Positions 1-10,900 are shown, counted from the first letter of the stretch. The stretch is DNA of 64,000 bases from UBA2287 sp037442025 (GCA_037442025.1 JBBIRB010000007.1:1-64000); one strand, 5' to 3'. Notes: generated by a model from the sequence alone, not told the origin. Translations and numbers: made by a program.

Positions 1-1253
1 ACATTACAGAGCTAAAAAAGGCCCAACAAGAATTAGTTAGGCAAACGAACTTCATTTCGTCGCTTGTTAATGCCACGCCCATTCCCATTTTCTTTAAGAA
101 TACAAAAGCCAAATTCATTGGATGTAACCAAGCGTTTACCGATTTCACAGGTGTTTCGGCACAGGATATTATGAATAAAACCGCGATTGAGATTTGGCCC
201 AACCAACTATCGGTTCAGTTCCACGAAAGTGACCTGAAACTTTTGAAGCAACCCAAGAAGATAATTTACGAAAACAAACTTACATACGGCAAAGGAGAAG
301 AAAGGGATGTAATTATTGCAAAAGACGTTTACTACGATGAGAATAAAAAGGTTGCTGGTATTATTTGCGCTTTCATCGATATAAGTGAGCAGAAACAAAC
401 CGCCATTCAACTTGAAAACTATAAAAACCACCTCGAGCTGCTAGTTAAGCAACGCACCGAGGAGCTGGTTGCCGCTAACGAGGAACTAACCGCTACCAAC
501 GAAGAATTGCATAACCAAAGGGAAGAATTAGAAACAACACTAACCAAATTACAGAAAACTCAAAACCAGCTTATTCAATCGGAGAAAATGGCATCTTTGG
601 GCGTTCTTGCTGCCGGTGTTGCCCACGAAATAAACAATCCCTTAAACTTCATATCGGGCGGCACTTCTGCACTAGAGAACTACTTAGCCGAGAACGCCCC
701 TGAGCATGTTCAGAACCTGGCAGAACTGATTGAGATTATTAAAACCGGCGTAAAACGTTCGGCCACAATTGTGAGTAGCCTTAACCACTACAGCCGCCGA
801 GACGACACAATGAACTCCATTTGCAATGTTCAAACCATAATCGATAATTGCCTTTTAATGCTAAATAACCAATTAAAAGGGAAAATTAATATTGAGAGGG
901 AATACAAGAATATACCCCCAATTAAATGCAATGAAGGGAAGATTCACCAGTCGTTTCTAAATATATTGAATAATGCAGTACATTCAATTGAAAAGGAAGG
1001 TACAATAACAATCTCTACCAATTCATCCGATGCTTATGTTCAAATTATTTTTACCGATACTGGTTGCGGAATAAGCCCCGAATATATAAGTAGAATTACC
1101 GATCCATTCTTCACTACAAAGGCTCCTGGAAAAGGAACTGGGCTTGGGCTATCCATTACTCAAAGTATAATCGATGAGCACAAAGGCAAGTTAGAATTCG
1201 AATCGGAACTGGGCAAGGGTACCAAAGTTTTTGTATATTTGCCTATACACTAA
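1..1253 (+). CDS. PAS-domain sensor histidine kinase, 5' end cut by the window edge
   Basis: The reading frame is open from base 3, so the gene begins upstream of the window. The Met at 171 is internal. Reading from base 3 gives the end of one PAS-associated segment (ITELKKAQ) and a second PAS domain (NATPIPIFFKN, then FIDISEQK near 370-400). A coiled-coil linker rich in Glu and Leu follows (about 430-580). The H-box is GVAHEINNPLNF, with the phospho-acceptor His at bases 624-626. The ATPase domain shows an N-box (FLNILNNAVHSI), a G1 box (DTGCGIS) and a G2 box (GKGTGLGLSI). No membrane segment is visible in the part present. Nine bases separate it from a receiver-only protein, its probable partner. 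The stimulus is unknown. Confidence 0.93.
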   Translation, partial: ITELKKAQQELVRQTNFISSLVNATPIPIFFKNTKAKFIGCNQAFTDFTGVSAQDIMNKTAIEIWPNQLSVQFHESDLKLLKQPKKIIYENKLTYGKGEERDVIIAKDVYYDENKKVAGIICAFIDISEQKQTAIQLENYKNHLELLVKQRTEELVAANEELTATNEELHNQREELETTLTKLQKTQNQLIQSEKMASLGVLAAGVAHEINNPLNFISGGTSALENYLAENAPEHVQNLAELIEIIKTGVKRSATIVSSLNHYSRRDDTMNSICNVQTIIDNCLLMLNNQLKGKINIEREYKNIPPIKCNEGKIHQSFLNILNNAVHSIEKEGTITISTNSSDAYVQIIFTDTGCGISPEYISRITDPFFTTKAPGKGTGLGLSITQSIIDEHKGKLEFESELGKGTKVFVYLPIH

Positions 1254-1262
1254 GTTAAAACA

Positions 1263-1634
1263 ATGAGTAGCAAGCCAAACATACTTTACGTTGACGACGA
1301 GCCAATTAATCTTCAGCTATTCGAGTTGAATTTTGGGAGTAAGTACTGCATTCACAAGGGAACATCGGGTTACGAGGGTTACGAAATTTTAAAAAATAAC
1401 CCTAACATAAGCATTGTTATAAGCGACATGCGAATGCCCGGCATGAGTGGAATTGAGTTTATAACCAAAGCAAAAAAAGAATTTCCTAATGTAATTTTTT
1501 TCATTCTCACTGGGTTCGACATAACCGATGAGATTCACAAAGCCCTCTCAACCAAACTGATTGACCAATACTTCAGAAAGCCATTGATGGTTAGCGAAAT
1601 TGATAAAGCCATAAGCAATGCTTTGAGCAAGTAA
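1263..1634 (+). CDS. Single-domain response regulator (receiver only)
   Basis: This 123-residue protein is one CheY-like receiver domain with no output domain. The acidic pocket is D11-D12, the phospho-acceptor is D55 (in ISDMRMPGMSG), the switch Thr is T83 and the conserved Lys is K106 (RKP). It starts nine bases after the kinase and is almost certainly phosphorylated by it. It probably passes the signal by protein-protein contact. No target can be named from the sequence. Confidence 0.93.
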   Translation: MSSKPNILYVDDEPINLQLFELNFGSKYCIHKGTSGYEGYEILKNNPNISIVISDMRMPGMSGIEFITKAKKEFPNVIFFILTGFDITDEIHKALSTKLIDQYFRKPLMVSEIDKAISNALSK

Positions 1635-1645
1635 TAACAGGTTTT

Positions 1646-2425
1646 ATGGAATCGCTCCACCTTTCGCTCATTCAGTTCAATATTGCCTGGGAAAACCCAA
1701 CCCAAAACATTCATAAACTCACCCAAACTATTAAAACATTGAAAGGGAATACGCACATTGCAATACTTCCCGAAATGTTTTCTACTGGTTTTTCTATGAA
1801 CCCCAAAAGCATGGCCGAAAATGAAAAAGGCCCTTCGCTCGGTTGGATGAAAAAAATGGCCAACCAATGCCATGTTGCCCTTTGCGGCAGCATTATGTTT
1901 GAAAGCCAGGGATTCTATTACAACAGGTTCTTCTTTGTTGAACCCAATGGAACCATACACGAGTATGATAAACGGCACCTGTTCCGCATGATGGATGAGC
2001 ACCAGCATTATAGGGCAGGAACACAAAGGGTTGTTTTCAACTATCTGGGTTGGCGTATAATGCCCCAGATATGTTACGACCTGCGTTTCCCGGTTTGGAG
2101 CCGAAACCGCCACGACTACGACTTGCTGATTTATGTAGCCAATTTCCCTGCAGCGCGCCAAACAGCATGGGATAAATTATTACCTGCACGAGCCATTGAA
2201 AACTCATGCTATGTTGCTGCTGTTAACCGTATTGGCACCGATGGAAACAATATTCCATTTTCGGGCCACTCGCAGGTAATCGATTATAAAGGCCAATGCC
2301 TAGCCGAATGCAATAATGAGAGCGAAACGGTTATCTCAGCGTCACTTTCAATGAACGAGTTGAAAGAGTATCGCGATAAATTCCCCTCGCACCTCGATTC
2401 GGATTCTTTTACAATTCATTTTTAA
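1646..2425 (+). CDS. Nitrilase-superfamily amidohydrolase, omega-amidase (YafV/Nit2) type
   Basis: A 259-residue cytosolic C-N hydrolase. The catalytic triad of the superfamily is visible: E43 (ILPEMFSTGF), K109 (YDKRHLF) and C143 (QICYDLRFPVW). The ILPEMFSTGF and DLRFPVWSRN signatures match the YafV/Nit2 branch, which hydrolyses 2-oxoglutaramate or 2-oxosuccinamate to the dicarboxylic acid and ammonia, a repair step after transamination of glutamine or asparagine. It lies 11 bases after the receiver gene and 10 bases before the helicase gene, so it is probably co-transcribed with both. The functional link between them is not obvious. The exact substrate is inferred from family resemblance. 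Confidence 0.88.
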   Translation: MESLHLSLIQFNIAWENPTQNIHKLTQTIKTLKGNTHIAILPEMFSTGFSMNPKSMAENEKGPSLGWMKKMANQCHVALCGSIMFESQGFYYNRFFFVEPNGTIHEYDKRHLFRMMDEHQHYRAGTQRVVFNYLGWRIMPQICYDLRFPVWSRNRHDYDLLIYVANFPAARQTAWDKLLPARAIENSCYVAAVNRIGTDGNNIPFSGHSQVIDYKGQCLAECNNESETVISASLSMNELKEYRDKFPSHLDSDSFTIHF

Positions 2426-2435
2426 CGCCTGTTCC

Positions 2436-5400
2436 ATGTCGAAACTATTCGTTTACAGGGCCTCTGCTGGTTCGGGCAAAACGTTTCGTTTGGCAACCGA
2501 ATACCTAAAACTGGCTTTTCTCAATCCCGAAAACTACAACCGGATTTTAGCAGTAACCTTCACCAATAAGGCTACCAACGAAATGAAGGGACGAATTGTA
2601 AAGGAACTCAACTCCTTGGCTCAGGGCGAAATTACAGCTATAGGCAAAGAGATTGCTCAACACCATAAACTCAACAACACCGACCTTAAACAAAGGGCCC
2701 AACTAATCCTTTCGCTTATACTTCACGATTATTCAAGCTTTTCGGTAAGTACCATCGATAGTTTTGTGCAACGGGTACTACAGTCGTTGCTATGGGAAAT
2801 GGGGCAACAAGGACGCTTCGAAATTGAACTTAGCGCTCAAGTTGTGCTAGAACAGGCTGCCGATAACCTGCTCGATAGTTCACCAAACAATCCTGAAGCC
2901 CTCAAATGGATGAGCAGCATGATTAATAGCAGGCTCGAAGCAGGAAGCAGTTGGGATATCCGAAGCGAACTGGTTTCGATTGGTAACCAGCTGTTTTCGG
3001 AAACATTCCGGTTAATGGACCCAAAGCAAGTTGAATTGCTAACCAGCAAGCAATTGATTGAGGAGATAAAAAAAGAAGCAAATAGTATTATTGAGGCTAA
3101 GGCAGCCCAGCTTCAAACCTTAGCCAATGAAATATTAACTGAAATTGAAAAGCATGGGTTTACAGCCGAAAACTTTGCAAATGGGAAAAGAGGCTTTATA
3201 AGTTTTGTATATAAATGCTCCAGGTTCAATTCTAATCAGAAGGATTTAATCGATACCAAAAGTTCATATCTTCAAAAGGCAATTACCGACCCAACCGGAA
3301 CCGACTGGGTAAAGGCCGATACCCGCAAAAAACCCGAACTATTCATTCCTATCGGTTCATTTGTTTCAACCTATTTGCATGGAGCCCTTAATAATTTGTG
3401 TACACAGGTTGAAGGGGAGGAACTGAAAAAATACACCACGGCTCATATTGTACTTCAAAATCTAGGCAACTTGGGACTTCTAGCCGATTTATGGAGCGAG
3501 TCGAAAAAAATTTCGAAAACCGACGGCATTCTGCTTTTGAGCGACAGCCACCACCTCCTTCGCGAATTTGTGAAGGAGACCGATGCCCCATTCGTTTTCG
3601 AAAAAATGGGAACTCGTTACGAACATTTCCTCATCGATGAATTCCAGGACACCTCTGTTGTGCAATGGGAAAACTTCAGACCTTTAATACATAATGGCTT
3701 GGCTCAAGGAAAAATGAGCATGGTAGTTGGCGATGTGAAACAATCGATTTACCGCTGGCGCAACAGCGATTGGCGAATTTTGGGTCAGAAAATTTTCGAC
3801 GACTTTTCCACCCCACAAATTGAAGAAAAGCATTTAAGCACCAATTTCCGAAGCGCTCAAACTATTATCGACTTCAACAACCAATTCTTCGAAAATGCTG
3901 CTCAACTGTGTTGCAATAAAATTGCCGAAATGTTAGAAAAATCCGACACTAACCTGTCGGAAAATCTTACACAACAAATAAAAAAAGCATATAACGATAT
4001 TAAACAAACGGCAGCAACCAACCATGAAAATGTGTTTGGAAAGGTAGAAGTTTCTATGCTCGAGGCCAATACTAGCGAAGCATACAATGCTGCTATAGGT
4101 CCTAAACTCATCGACCTTTTAATATCGTTAAGTAAAAAGTACAGTTACGGTGAAATTGCCATTCTTTTCCGCCAAAAAAAGGATGGTGTGCAAATAGCTA
4201 ACCTTTTAGTTGAGCATAACCGGAAGGTATTGGATGAACATGAAAAAATCAATTTCATAAGCCAGGATGGTCTTTTGCTAAATTCGTCGGCAGCGGTTCG
4301 GCTTATAGTGGCTGCTCTGAGGGTGATTTACGATAGCGGTAACGAAATTTGCAAGAGGGAATTTGCCCGAGAACTTGAAACATTAAACCAACAATCGGTT
4401 CCTCAGTGGCACCAAACGTTTGCAAGCACTTCAATTGAAACAGAAATTAGCTGGTTAATTAACCTCGAATTTTCACCAATTCAGGAAGTATTTGAAGGCA
4501 TTGTGAATAGGTACCAATTGAATGCAAAAACAGGAGAATTGGCTTACATTGCCGAACTTCATGAGTTTATTATTACCCAATCGGGCAAAACGGGCTCCGA
4601 CCTGAATCGGTTTTTAGAATGGTGGGACGAAAAATCGGATAGCACAACCCTAACCGTACCTGAGGCAAGCGATGCAATAACGCTTATTACCATTCATAAA
4701 GCCAAGGGTCTTCAATTTCCGGTGGTAATTATTCCCTATGCAAACTGGTCGTTTTCACCATCGAATAACGATTCGATTAATTGGGTTAGCACTCATGTGG
4801 AGCCCTTCAACTCGCTCCCCTACTATCCAATAAAATTGTATTCAATAGCTCAGAAAAGCTACTTTCAGAATCAGTATTTCGAAAATATAATGCACCAAAT
4901 AGTCGACAACCTCAACCTTCTTTACGTTGCATTTACACGAGCCGAAACCGAATTACACATATTTTGCCAATCGACCAATGCTTCAAACAACAATAGTTTT
5001 TCAAAAATTGGTGAAATAATTTCGCTAGTCATTCCTCAACTTAGCCTAAACTTAACCGAAGACCAACAAACACAGGAAAAAACATATACGGCTATTAACA
5101 GTAACCCAGAACGAATCAAAAAAAGCATTTCTCAGAAAAACGAGAAATGGGAAATTCAGAATTATTCGTCGGTTTTAACCATACCAAAAATTCGAATTAA
5201 CAGGCAAAAGTCGGCGCTACACATAAATCCTTCCAACGAGTTGCAAAAACCTGCCATGCATGGTAAACTTATGCATTTAATTTTTTCGTGCATAAATACC
5301 GAAAATGATATAGACACAGCGTTAAACCAATTTGAAATTGAAGGGATTATCGACTCAACAGAGTCGAATTTACTAAATAAAAAAATTCGCAATAGCCTTC

Positions 5401-5669
5401 AGAAAGAACCGTTAAAACTTTGGTTTTCGAATCGCTATCGAATTCTCAATGAGCGAACCCTACTCGCTCCACAGGGGAGTATGTACCGACCCGATAGGGT
5501 AATGCTTTCCGAATCGGAAACCATTGTGGTCGATTTTAAATTTGGCGAAGCTCAACCCCGTCACAAAAACCAAGTAAACAACTATTGCAAATTGCTGCAA
5601 AGCATGGGCTACCCATTGGTGAAGGGCTACCTTTGGTACTTCGACAGCAACAACCTACAAAATGTATAA
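2436..5669 (+). CDS. UvrD/RecB-family helicase-nuclease (AddA-like, exonuclease V beta type)
   Basis: A 1077-residue superfamily 1A helicase fused to a RecB-type nuclease. Walker A is ASAGSGKT at residues 9-16. Walker B is IDEFQDT, with D401-E402. Further helicase motifs are GDVKQSIYRWR, TIHKAKGLQFPV and LLYVAFTRA. The C-terminal nuclease has the RecB signature: D1033 and K1035 in VVDFKFG, followed by Q-x-x-x-Y (QVNNY). All key residues are present, so the protein should be active in double-strand break processing for RecA-dependent repair. In Bacteroidota this protein normally works with an AddB-like PD-(D/E)XK partner, but none is encoded next to it. The neighbours are the omega-amidase upstream and a TlpA lipoprotein 80 bases downstream. 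Confidence 0.9.
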   Translation: MSKLFVYRASAGSGKTFRLATEYLKLAFLNPENYNRILAVTFTNKATNEMKGRIVKELNSLAQGEITAIGKEIAQHHKLNNTDLKQRAQLILSLILHDYSSFSVSTIDSFVQRVLQSLLWEMGQQGRFEIELSAQVVLEQAADNLLDSSPNNPEALKWMSSMINSRLEAGSSWDIRSELVSIGNQLFSETFRLMDPKQVELLTSKQLIEEIKKEANSIIEAKAAQLQTLANEILTEIEKHGFTAENFANGKRGFISFVYKCSRFNSNQKDLIDTKSSYLQKAITDPTGTDWVKADTRKKPELFIPIGSFVSTYLHGALNNLCTQVEGEELKKYTTAHIVLQNLGNLGLLADLWSESKKISKTDGILLLSDSHHLLREFVKETDAPFVFEKMGTRYEHFLIDEFQDTSVVQWENFRPLIHNGLAQGKMSMVVGDVKQSIYRWRNSDWRILGQKIFDDFSTPQIEEKHLSTNFRSAQTIIDFNNQFFENAAQLCCNKIAEMLEKSDTNLSENLTQQIKKAYNDIKQTAATNHENVFGKVEVSMLEANTSEAYNAAIGPKLIDLLISLSKKYSYGEIAILFRQKKDGVQIANLLVEHNRKVLDEHEKINFISQDGLLLNSSAAVRLIVAALRVIYDSGNEICKREFARELETLNQQSVPQWHQTFASTSIETEISWLINLEFSPIQEVFEGIVNRYQLNAKTGELAYIAELHEFIITQSGKTGSDLNRFLEWWDEKSDSTTLTVPEASDAITLITIHKAKGLQFPVVIIPYANWSFSPSNNDSINWVSTHVEPFNSLPYYPIKLYSIAQKSYFQNQYFENIMHQIVDNLNLLYVAFTRAETELHIFCQSTNASNNNSFSKIGEIISLVIPQLSLNLTEDQQTQEKTYTAINSNPERIKKSISQKNEKWEIQNYSSVLTIPKIRINRQKSALHINPSNELQKPAMHGKLMHLIFSCINTENDIDTALNQFEIEGIIDSTESNLLNKKIRNSLQKEPLKLWFSNRYRILNERTLLAPQGSMYRPDRVMLSESETIVVDFKFGEAQPRHKNQVNNYCKLLQSMGYPLVKGYLWYFDSNNLQNV

Positions 5670-5749
5670 ATCGAACTTTCATTTTTTCGCTTCAATTTTT
5701 CAAGTTTTTATTACTACTTTTCGCTCTGAAATTTTAACAACTCAAATAG

Positions 5750-7138
5750 ATGAAAAAATTATTTCTCCTTTTATCTGCTGCCGTTTTCGCTTTTTCGTGC
5801 AGCCAAAACAAGCCCAGGGCTACATACCTTAACGGCGAACTAACAAATGCCCCCGACAGTATTGTTCGAATCATTTCGAAAGGGCTTACCGACACCGTAT
5901 TTGTGGGTGCCAATGGTCAATTTAATTACCAACTCGAGTTGGTGAAACCAATCTACCTTACAGTTCGAGTTGGGCGTCCAACATTCACAGTATATATTGC
6001 ACCCGGCCAAACACTTACCTTACAACACGACTTTAACAATGCCATTGAAAATGTAAATTTTGCGGGTGAACTTGCACCTCAAAATCTCTACTTAGCAAAA
6101 TCCAACAAAAATTTACGCTCTGCACTAGGCAATATCAGAGAACTTTACTTGGCCCCTATAAATGCGTTTAGCTCAAAAATCGATTCTATTAAGAACAGCA
6201 TGAAGAAATCGTTAGCCGAACTCACACCCAGTAATAGCACCTTTAATAAGCTGGAGACGAAACGCATCGACTACTATTTTATGGGTATGCAAATCGATTA
6301 CCCCTCATACAATAGCAACTTTTCGGGAGTTGAGTTTCCAACCGATAGTATCGATTTTGCATTCATGAAACAGGTTGACCTTAACGATAGTCACCTTATG
6401 AATATACCCGAATACAACAGCCTGCTGTATAAATATATGAATACAATTTTCGCCCTTGAGCTGAAGAAGTTGAACGATAATAACAAGTCGAATTTCGAAA
6501 AGAGGGTCCTGTTTTTCGATTTGGTCGATTCACTTATTACAAACCCCGAAATTCGCGACTTTGTGAAACACACTTCAATACTCGATATCATTCAGTTTGA
6601 AAATCTTGAGGAAGCCAAAAATGCTGCTGAACTATTCCTTACCAATGGCAAAGAACCAAAGTACCTTAATTTAGTACAAGCAGCTATTAATAAACGAATG
6701 CTGCTGGCCCCGGGCATGCCTTCTCCCAACTTTTCCCTTACGGGAATCGATGAAGTTGTGTACAATCTTTCCGATTTCAGGGGTAATTTGGTATACATCG
6801 ACTTTTGGGCCACTTGGTGCCGTCCTTGCCGCGAACAGATACCCCATTTTGCAAAACTTAAGGATATATACGCTGGAAAACCTATAAAATTCGTAGCAAT
6901 TTCAGTCGACGACGACAAGGAAGCTTGGATTAAAATGGTTAACGAACAGGGTCTGAAAGGCATTCAGGTTCATGCCGACCGTGCTTGGTCGTCCGATGTG
7001 GTAAAGAAGTATCAGGTTCGTGCAATTCCAACTTTCGTACTGATTGATGGAAATGGAAATATTATAGAATACAATGCGCCTAAGCCTTCCAACCCCGATA
7101 TCAATTTACTTATCGATAAGCACCTGAAAAATCTATAA
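5750..7138 (+). CDS. TlpA-type thiol-disulfide oxidoreductase lipoprotein with DUF4369-like N-domain
   Basis: This 462-residue protein begins with a lipoprotein signal peptide; the lipobox Cys is C17 (AFSCS). An N-terminal beta-rich DUF4369-type domain is followed by a helical region. The C-terminal thioredoxin fold (about residue 320 on) has the active site WATWCRPC, with C357 and C360, and the cis-Pro segment RAIPTFVL. Proteins of this design are anchored in the envelope and reduce or exchange disulfides of exported proteins, for example in cytochrome c maturation or stress resistance. The client here is unknown. It is followed by a strong hairpin terminator and is the last gene of its run. 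A second protein of the same general kind is at 20553-21959. Confidence 0.88.
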   Translation: MKKLFLLLSAAVFAFSCSQNKPRATYLNGELTNAPDSIVRIISKGLTDTVFVGANGQFNYQLELVKPIYLTVRVGRPTFTVYIAPGQTLTLQHDFNNAIENVNFAGELAPQNLYLAKSNKNLRSALGNIRELYLAPINAFSSKIDSIKNSMKKSLAELTPSNSTFNKLETKRIDYYFMGMQIDYPSYNSNFSGVEFPTDSIDFAFMKQVDLNDSHLMNIPEYNSLLYKYMNTIFALELKKLNDNNKSNFEKRVLFFDLVDSLITNPEIRDFVKHTSILDIIQFENLEEAKNAAELFLTNGKEPKYLNLVQAAINKRMLLAPGMPSPNFSLTGIDEVVYNLSDFRGNLVYIDFWATWCRPCREQIPHFAKLKDIYAGKPIKFVAISVDDDKEAWIKMVNEQGLKGIQVHADRAWSSDVVKKYQVRAIPTFVLIDGNGNIIEYNAPKPSNPDINLLIDKHLKNL

Positions 7139-7160
7139 TGCATCACTTTTATTATTTCAG

Positions 7161-7200
7161 CGTGGCGCTAGTTAAAAAATACTAGTGCCACGTTTTATTT
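7161..7200 (+). terminator. Rho-independent terminator after the TlpA-type gene
   Basis: Arms 7161-7172 and 7181-7192 form a 12-bp stem with one G-T wobble, followed by a T-rich run. It lies 22 bases after the stop codon. Confidence 0.85.
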
Positions 7201-7236
7201 TATATAAAAGCAGTGGCAGCTCAAACTTTTTTTTGA

Positions 7237-7244
7237 TAATTTTG
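7237..7244 (+). promoter_or_regulatory. Putative -7 box for ferritin
   Basis: TAATTTTG matches the Bacteroidota -7 consensus TAnnTTTG and would give a leader of about 55 bases. I see no clear -33 TTTG at the expected spacing. Confidence 0.35.
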
Positions 7245-7307
7245 TTTAAACATTCATAATATAACGTTTTACATTACAAAATAATTAACAACATAAATTC
7301 TACTACA

Positions 7308-7826
7308 ATGCTAAAACCAAAAGTTAAAAAAGCTATTAACGAGCAAATTAATGCCGAAATATGGTCGGCATACATGTACCTCTCCATGTCATCGTATTTC
7401 ACAGCGCAAGGCCTTGCTGGTTTTGCAAACTGGATGCGCGTTCAATGGCAGGAAGAATTATCGCACGCCATGAAATTTTTCGATTACATGGTTGAGAGAG
7501 GCGAGCAACCCATTTTAAAACCCATAGCCGCTGTACCCGACAAATGGAAAAGTACCCTTCATGTTATGGAAGAAACCCTTAAGCATGAGCGCCACGTTAC
7601 ATCGCTCATAAACAATATTATGGACGTAGCCATTGAGGAGAAAGACCACGCCACCAAAAGCATGCTCCAATGGTTCGTTGATGAGCAGGTTGAAGAGGAA
7701 GCTAACGCTCAGGCTCTAATCGACGATTTGAAACTTATCGATGGCAATGGCCATGGATTGCTGTTATTGGACCGCGAACTTCGTTCACGCGTTTTTGTTG
7801 ATGAAACTCAAGTCGCTGAGGAATAA
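7308..7826 (+). CDS. ftnA: Non-haem ferritin
   Basis: A 172-residue ferritin that oxidises Fe(II) and stores iron as a mineral inside a 24-subunit shell. Every ferroxidase ligand falls at the position known from E. coli FtnA: E17, E50, H53, E94, Q127 and E130. The four-helix bundle sequence (EIWSAYMYLSMS, FANWMRVQWQEELSHA) is typical. It is a single-gene unit with its own hairpin terminator at 7844-7875. Regulation by iron or peroxide would be expected from the family but no operator is visible. The ATG start at 7308 gives the standard ferritin N-terminus. Confidence 0.97.
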   Translation: MLKPKVKKAINEQINAEIWSAYMYLSMSSYFTAQGLAGFANWMRVQWQEELSHAMKFFDYMVERGEQPILKPIAAVPDKWKSTLHVMEETLKHERHVTSLINNIMDVAIEEKDHATKSMLQWFVDEQVEEEANAQALIDDLKLIDGNGHGLLLLDRELRSRVFVDETQVAEE

Positions 7827-7843
7827 CTAATTGAGACCCGCCC

Positions 7844-7875
7844 AAAAGCCCAAATGCAATGCATTTGGGCTTTTT
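7844..7875 (+). terminator. Rho-independent terminator after ferritin
   Basis: Perfect stem of 14 bp (7844-7857 paired with 7861-7874) with a three-base loop and a T run. Confidence 0.9.
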
Positions 7876-7909
7876 AGCTTTTATATAAACTAGTTAAGGC
7901 AAAAACAGC

Positions 7910-7917
7910 TAAATTTG
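7910..7917 (+). promoter_or_regulatory. Putative -7 box of secA; argues against the upstream TTG start
   Basis: TAAATTTG matches TAnnTTTG exactly. It overlaps a possible in-frame TTG start at 7915, which would therefore lie upstream of the transcription start. This supports ATG 7957 as the real start. Confidence 0.45.
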
Positions 7918-7956
7918 GGGTTTATTTTCAATCGATATCAAAACATATACACTCTA

Positions 7957-10900
7957 ATGGGCCTAATAGATTCAATTATTTCGAAACTTTTCGGAAGCAA
8001 AAGCGACAGAGACATGAAAGAACTCATGCCTCTTGTCAATAAAATCAAAGAAGTATACCCCCGATACCTTTCTCTTTCTAACGACGACCTAAGGGCCGAA
8101 GCCCAGAAACTGAAGCAAAGGGTTCGAAACCATATTGCCGGTGACCTTGCAAAAGTTGACGAAATGAAATTGCAAATGGAATCGGAATCCCTTTCGGCCG
8201 ACCAAAAGGAAGAACTTTACAGCGACATTGAAAAACTCGTAAAAAGTATCGACGATAAAGTTGAAGAAGTTCTACTCGAAGTGCTCCCTGAGGCCTTTTC
8301 CATTGTAAAGGACACCGCTCGCCGCTTCAAAGAAAATCAAACCATTGCTGTAACAGCAACTGAGTTCGACAGAAATTTAGCCGCCAAACGCGATTTTGTA
8401 TCCATCGAAGGGAATAAAGCCATTTACAAAAACCGTTGGGTTGCCGGTGGTAACGAAATTGTTTGGGATATGGTTCACTACGACGTGCAACTCATTGGTG
8501 GTGTAGTTTTACATCAAGGAAAAATATCTGAAATGGCCACCGGTGAGGGTAAAACCCTGGTTGCTACACTACCCGTTTTCCTCAATGCACTAGCGGGCAT
8601 GGGAGTGAATATAGTAACCGTTAACGACTACTTGGCCCGTCGCGACTCAGAATGGATGGGCCCCTTATACGAATTCCATGGGCTATCGGTCGATTGTATC
8701 GACAAGCACCAACCCAATAGTGAGGCTCGCCGAAATGCATACCTTGCCGATATTACATTCGGAACCAACAACGAGTTTGGCTTCGACTACCTTCGCGACA
8801 ATATGTCGCTTGCTCCCAACGATCTGGTGCAACGAAAACATCATTTTGCCATTGTCGATGAGGTTGACTCGGTGCTTATCGACGATGCCCGTACCCCGCT
8901 AATCATTTCGGGACCTGTTCCCAAAGGCGACGACCAAATGTTTGAAGAGTATAAACCTAAGGTTGAAAAACTGGTTAATGCTCAACGTAACCTGGTAACC
9001 CAACTCTTAGCCGATTCGAAGAAACTTATTGGCGAAGGAAAAACAGAAGATGGCGGAAAATTGCTATTGAGGGCCCATAAGGGTTATCCCAAATACAAGC
9101 CCCTCATTAAATACCTGAGCGAACAGGGTGTCAAAGCGCTCCTGCTAAAAACTGAAAACTTTTACATGCAGGAAAACAACAAGAATATGCATCAGGTTAC
9201 CGATGATCTTTTCTTTGTTATCGACGAAAAACTCAACTCGGTAGAATTAACCGATAAGGGTATCGACCTTATAACTAGTTCTACCGACGACCCTAAGTTC
9301 TTCGTACTACCCGACATGGGTTCCGAAATTGCCGAAATTGAACGAAAGAACCTGCAGCCACAAGAAAAATTGAATGCCAAAGAGGAATTACTCCGCGATT
9401 TTTCTATCAAATCGGAACGTGTTCATACTGTCCATCAGCTCCTGAAAGCATACGCTATGTTCGAAAAGGATGTAGAGTATGTTGTAATGGATAATAAAGT
9501 TAAAATTGTCGATGAGCAAACCGGACGTATTCTTGAGGGCCGCCGTTATTCCGATGGGCTTCATCAGGCCATTGAAGCCAAAGAGCGTGTAAAGGTTGAG
9601 GCTGCTACACAAACCTTTGCTACCATTACGCTGCAGAACTATTTCCGTATGTACCATAAATTGGCTGGTATGACCGGTACTGCCGAAACGGAAGCCGGAG
9701 AATTCTGGTCTATTTACAAACTCGATGTGGTTGTTATACCCACAAATAAACCCATAACTCGTAAGGATTACGACGATATGGTATACAAAACCAAACGCGA
9801 GAAGTATCAGGCAGTAATCGATGAAATTGTAAAACTTACTAATGCCGACAGGCCAGTTCTGGTTGGTACAACATCGGTTGAAATTTCGGAACTGCTAAGC
9901 CGAATGCTCAAACTGAAAGGGATTAAGCACAACGTACTCAACGCAAAACTTCACCAGCGCGAAGCCGATATTGTTGCCGAAGCGGGCCGAGAAGGAACTG
10001 TTACCATTGCCACCAACATGGCTGGTAGGGGTACCGACATAAAACTTACTCCCCGCGTTCGCGAGGCAGGTGGTTTGGCAATTATTGGTACCGAAAGGCA
10101 CGAGTCGCGACGGGTCGACCGTCAGCTGAGGGGCCGTTCAGGACGCCAGGGCGACCCCGGAACCTCCCAGTTCTACGTTTCGCTGGAAGATGACCTGATG
10201 CGACTATTCGGTTCCGACCGGATTGCCCGAATCATGGACCGCTTGGGGTTGAAGGAGGGCGAGGTTATTCAGCACTCCATGATTTCCAAATCTATTGAAC
10301 GTGCCCAGAAAAAGGTTGAGGAGAACAACTTTGGCATTCGTAAAAGGCTTCTCGAGTACGACGATGTAATGAACTCGCAGCGCGAAGTAATTTACACCCG
10401 CCGTAAGCATGCACTGTATGGCGAGCGAATAGATGTGGATATTGCTAACATGCTGTTCGACCTTAGCAACTCAGTTGTTCAAGAGAATCATGGGAATGTT
10501 GAATTTGAAGATTTTAACCTTGAGCTCATACGAACGCTAGCCATTGAAGCTCCATTTGGCGAAAAAGAGTACATTCAAATGTCGGCCGAACAAGCCACCG
10601 AAAAAGTTTATCGGGCAGCACTAGCCTCCTTCGAGAGAAAAGGCGAAGCCATGGCTCAACATGTTCTGCCAGTTGTTAATGATGTCTTCGAAAAGCAATC
10701 GGCCATATACGAAAATATTGTAATCCCCGTATCCGATGGTCAACGCGTATTTCAAATTGTAACCAATTTGAAGAAGTGTTACGAAACCAAAGGCAAGGAA
10801 TTGAATCGATCCTTTGCTAAAACCATCATTCTGTATATTATTGATGAGCATTGGAAGGAGCACCTTCGCGAAATGGACGATTTGAAACAAAGCGTGCAGA

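Noticed and set aside
1535..2161. 208-codon minus-strand frame opposite the omega-amidase
   Set aside because: Antisense shadow of a gene with an intact catalytic triad; no family resemblance.
7915..7956. Longer secA start at a TTG
   Set aside because: It overlaps a -7 box, and the extra 14 residues are absent from the family.
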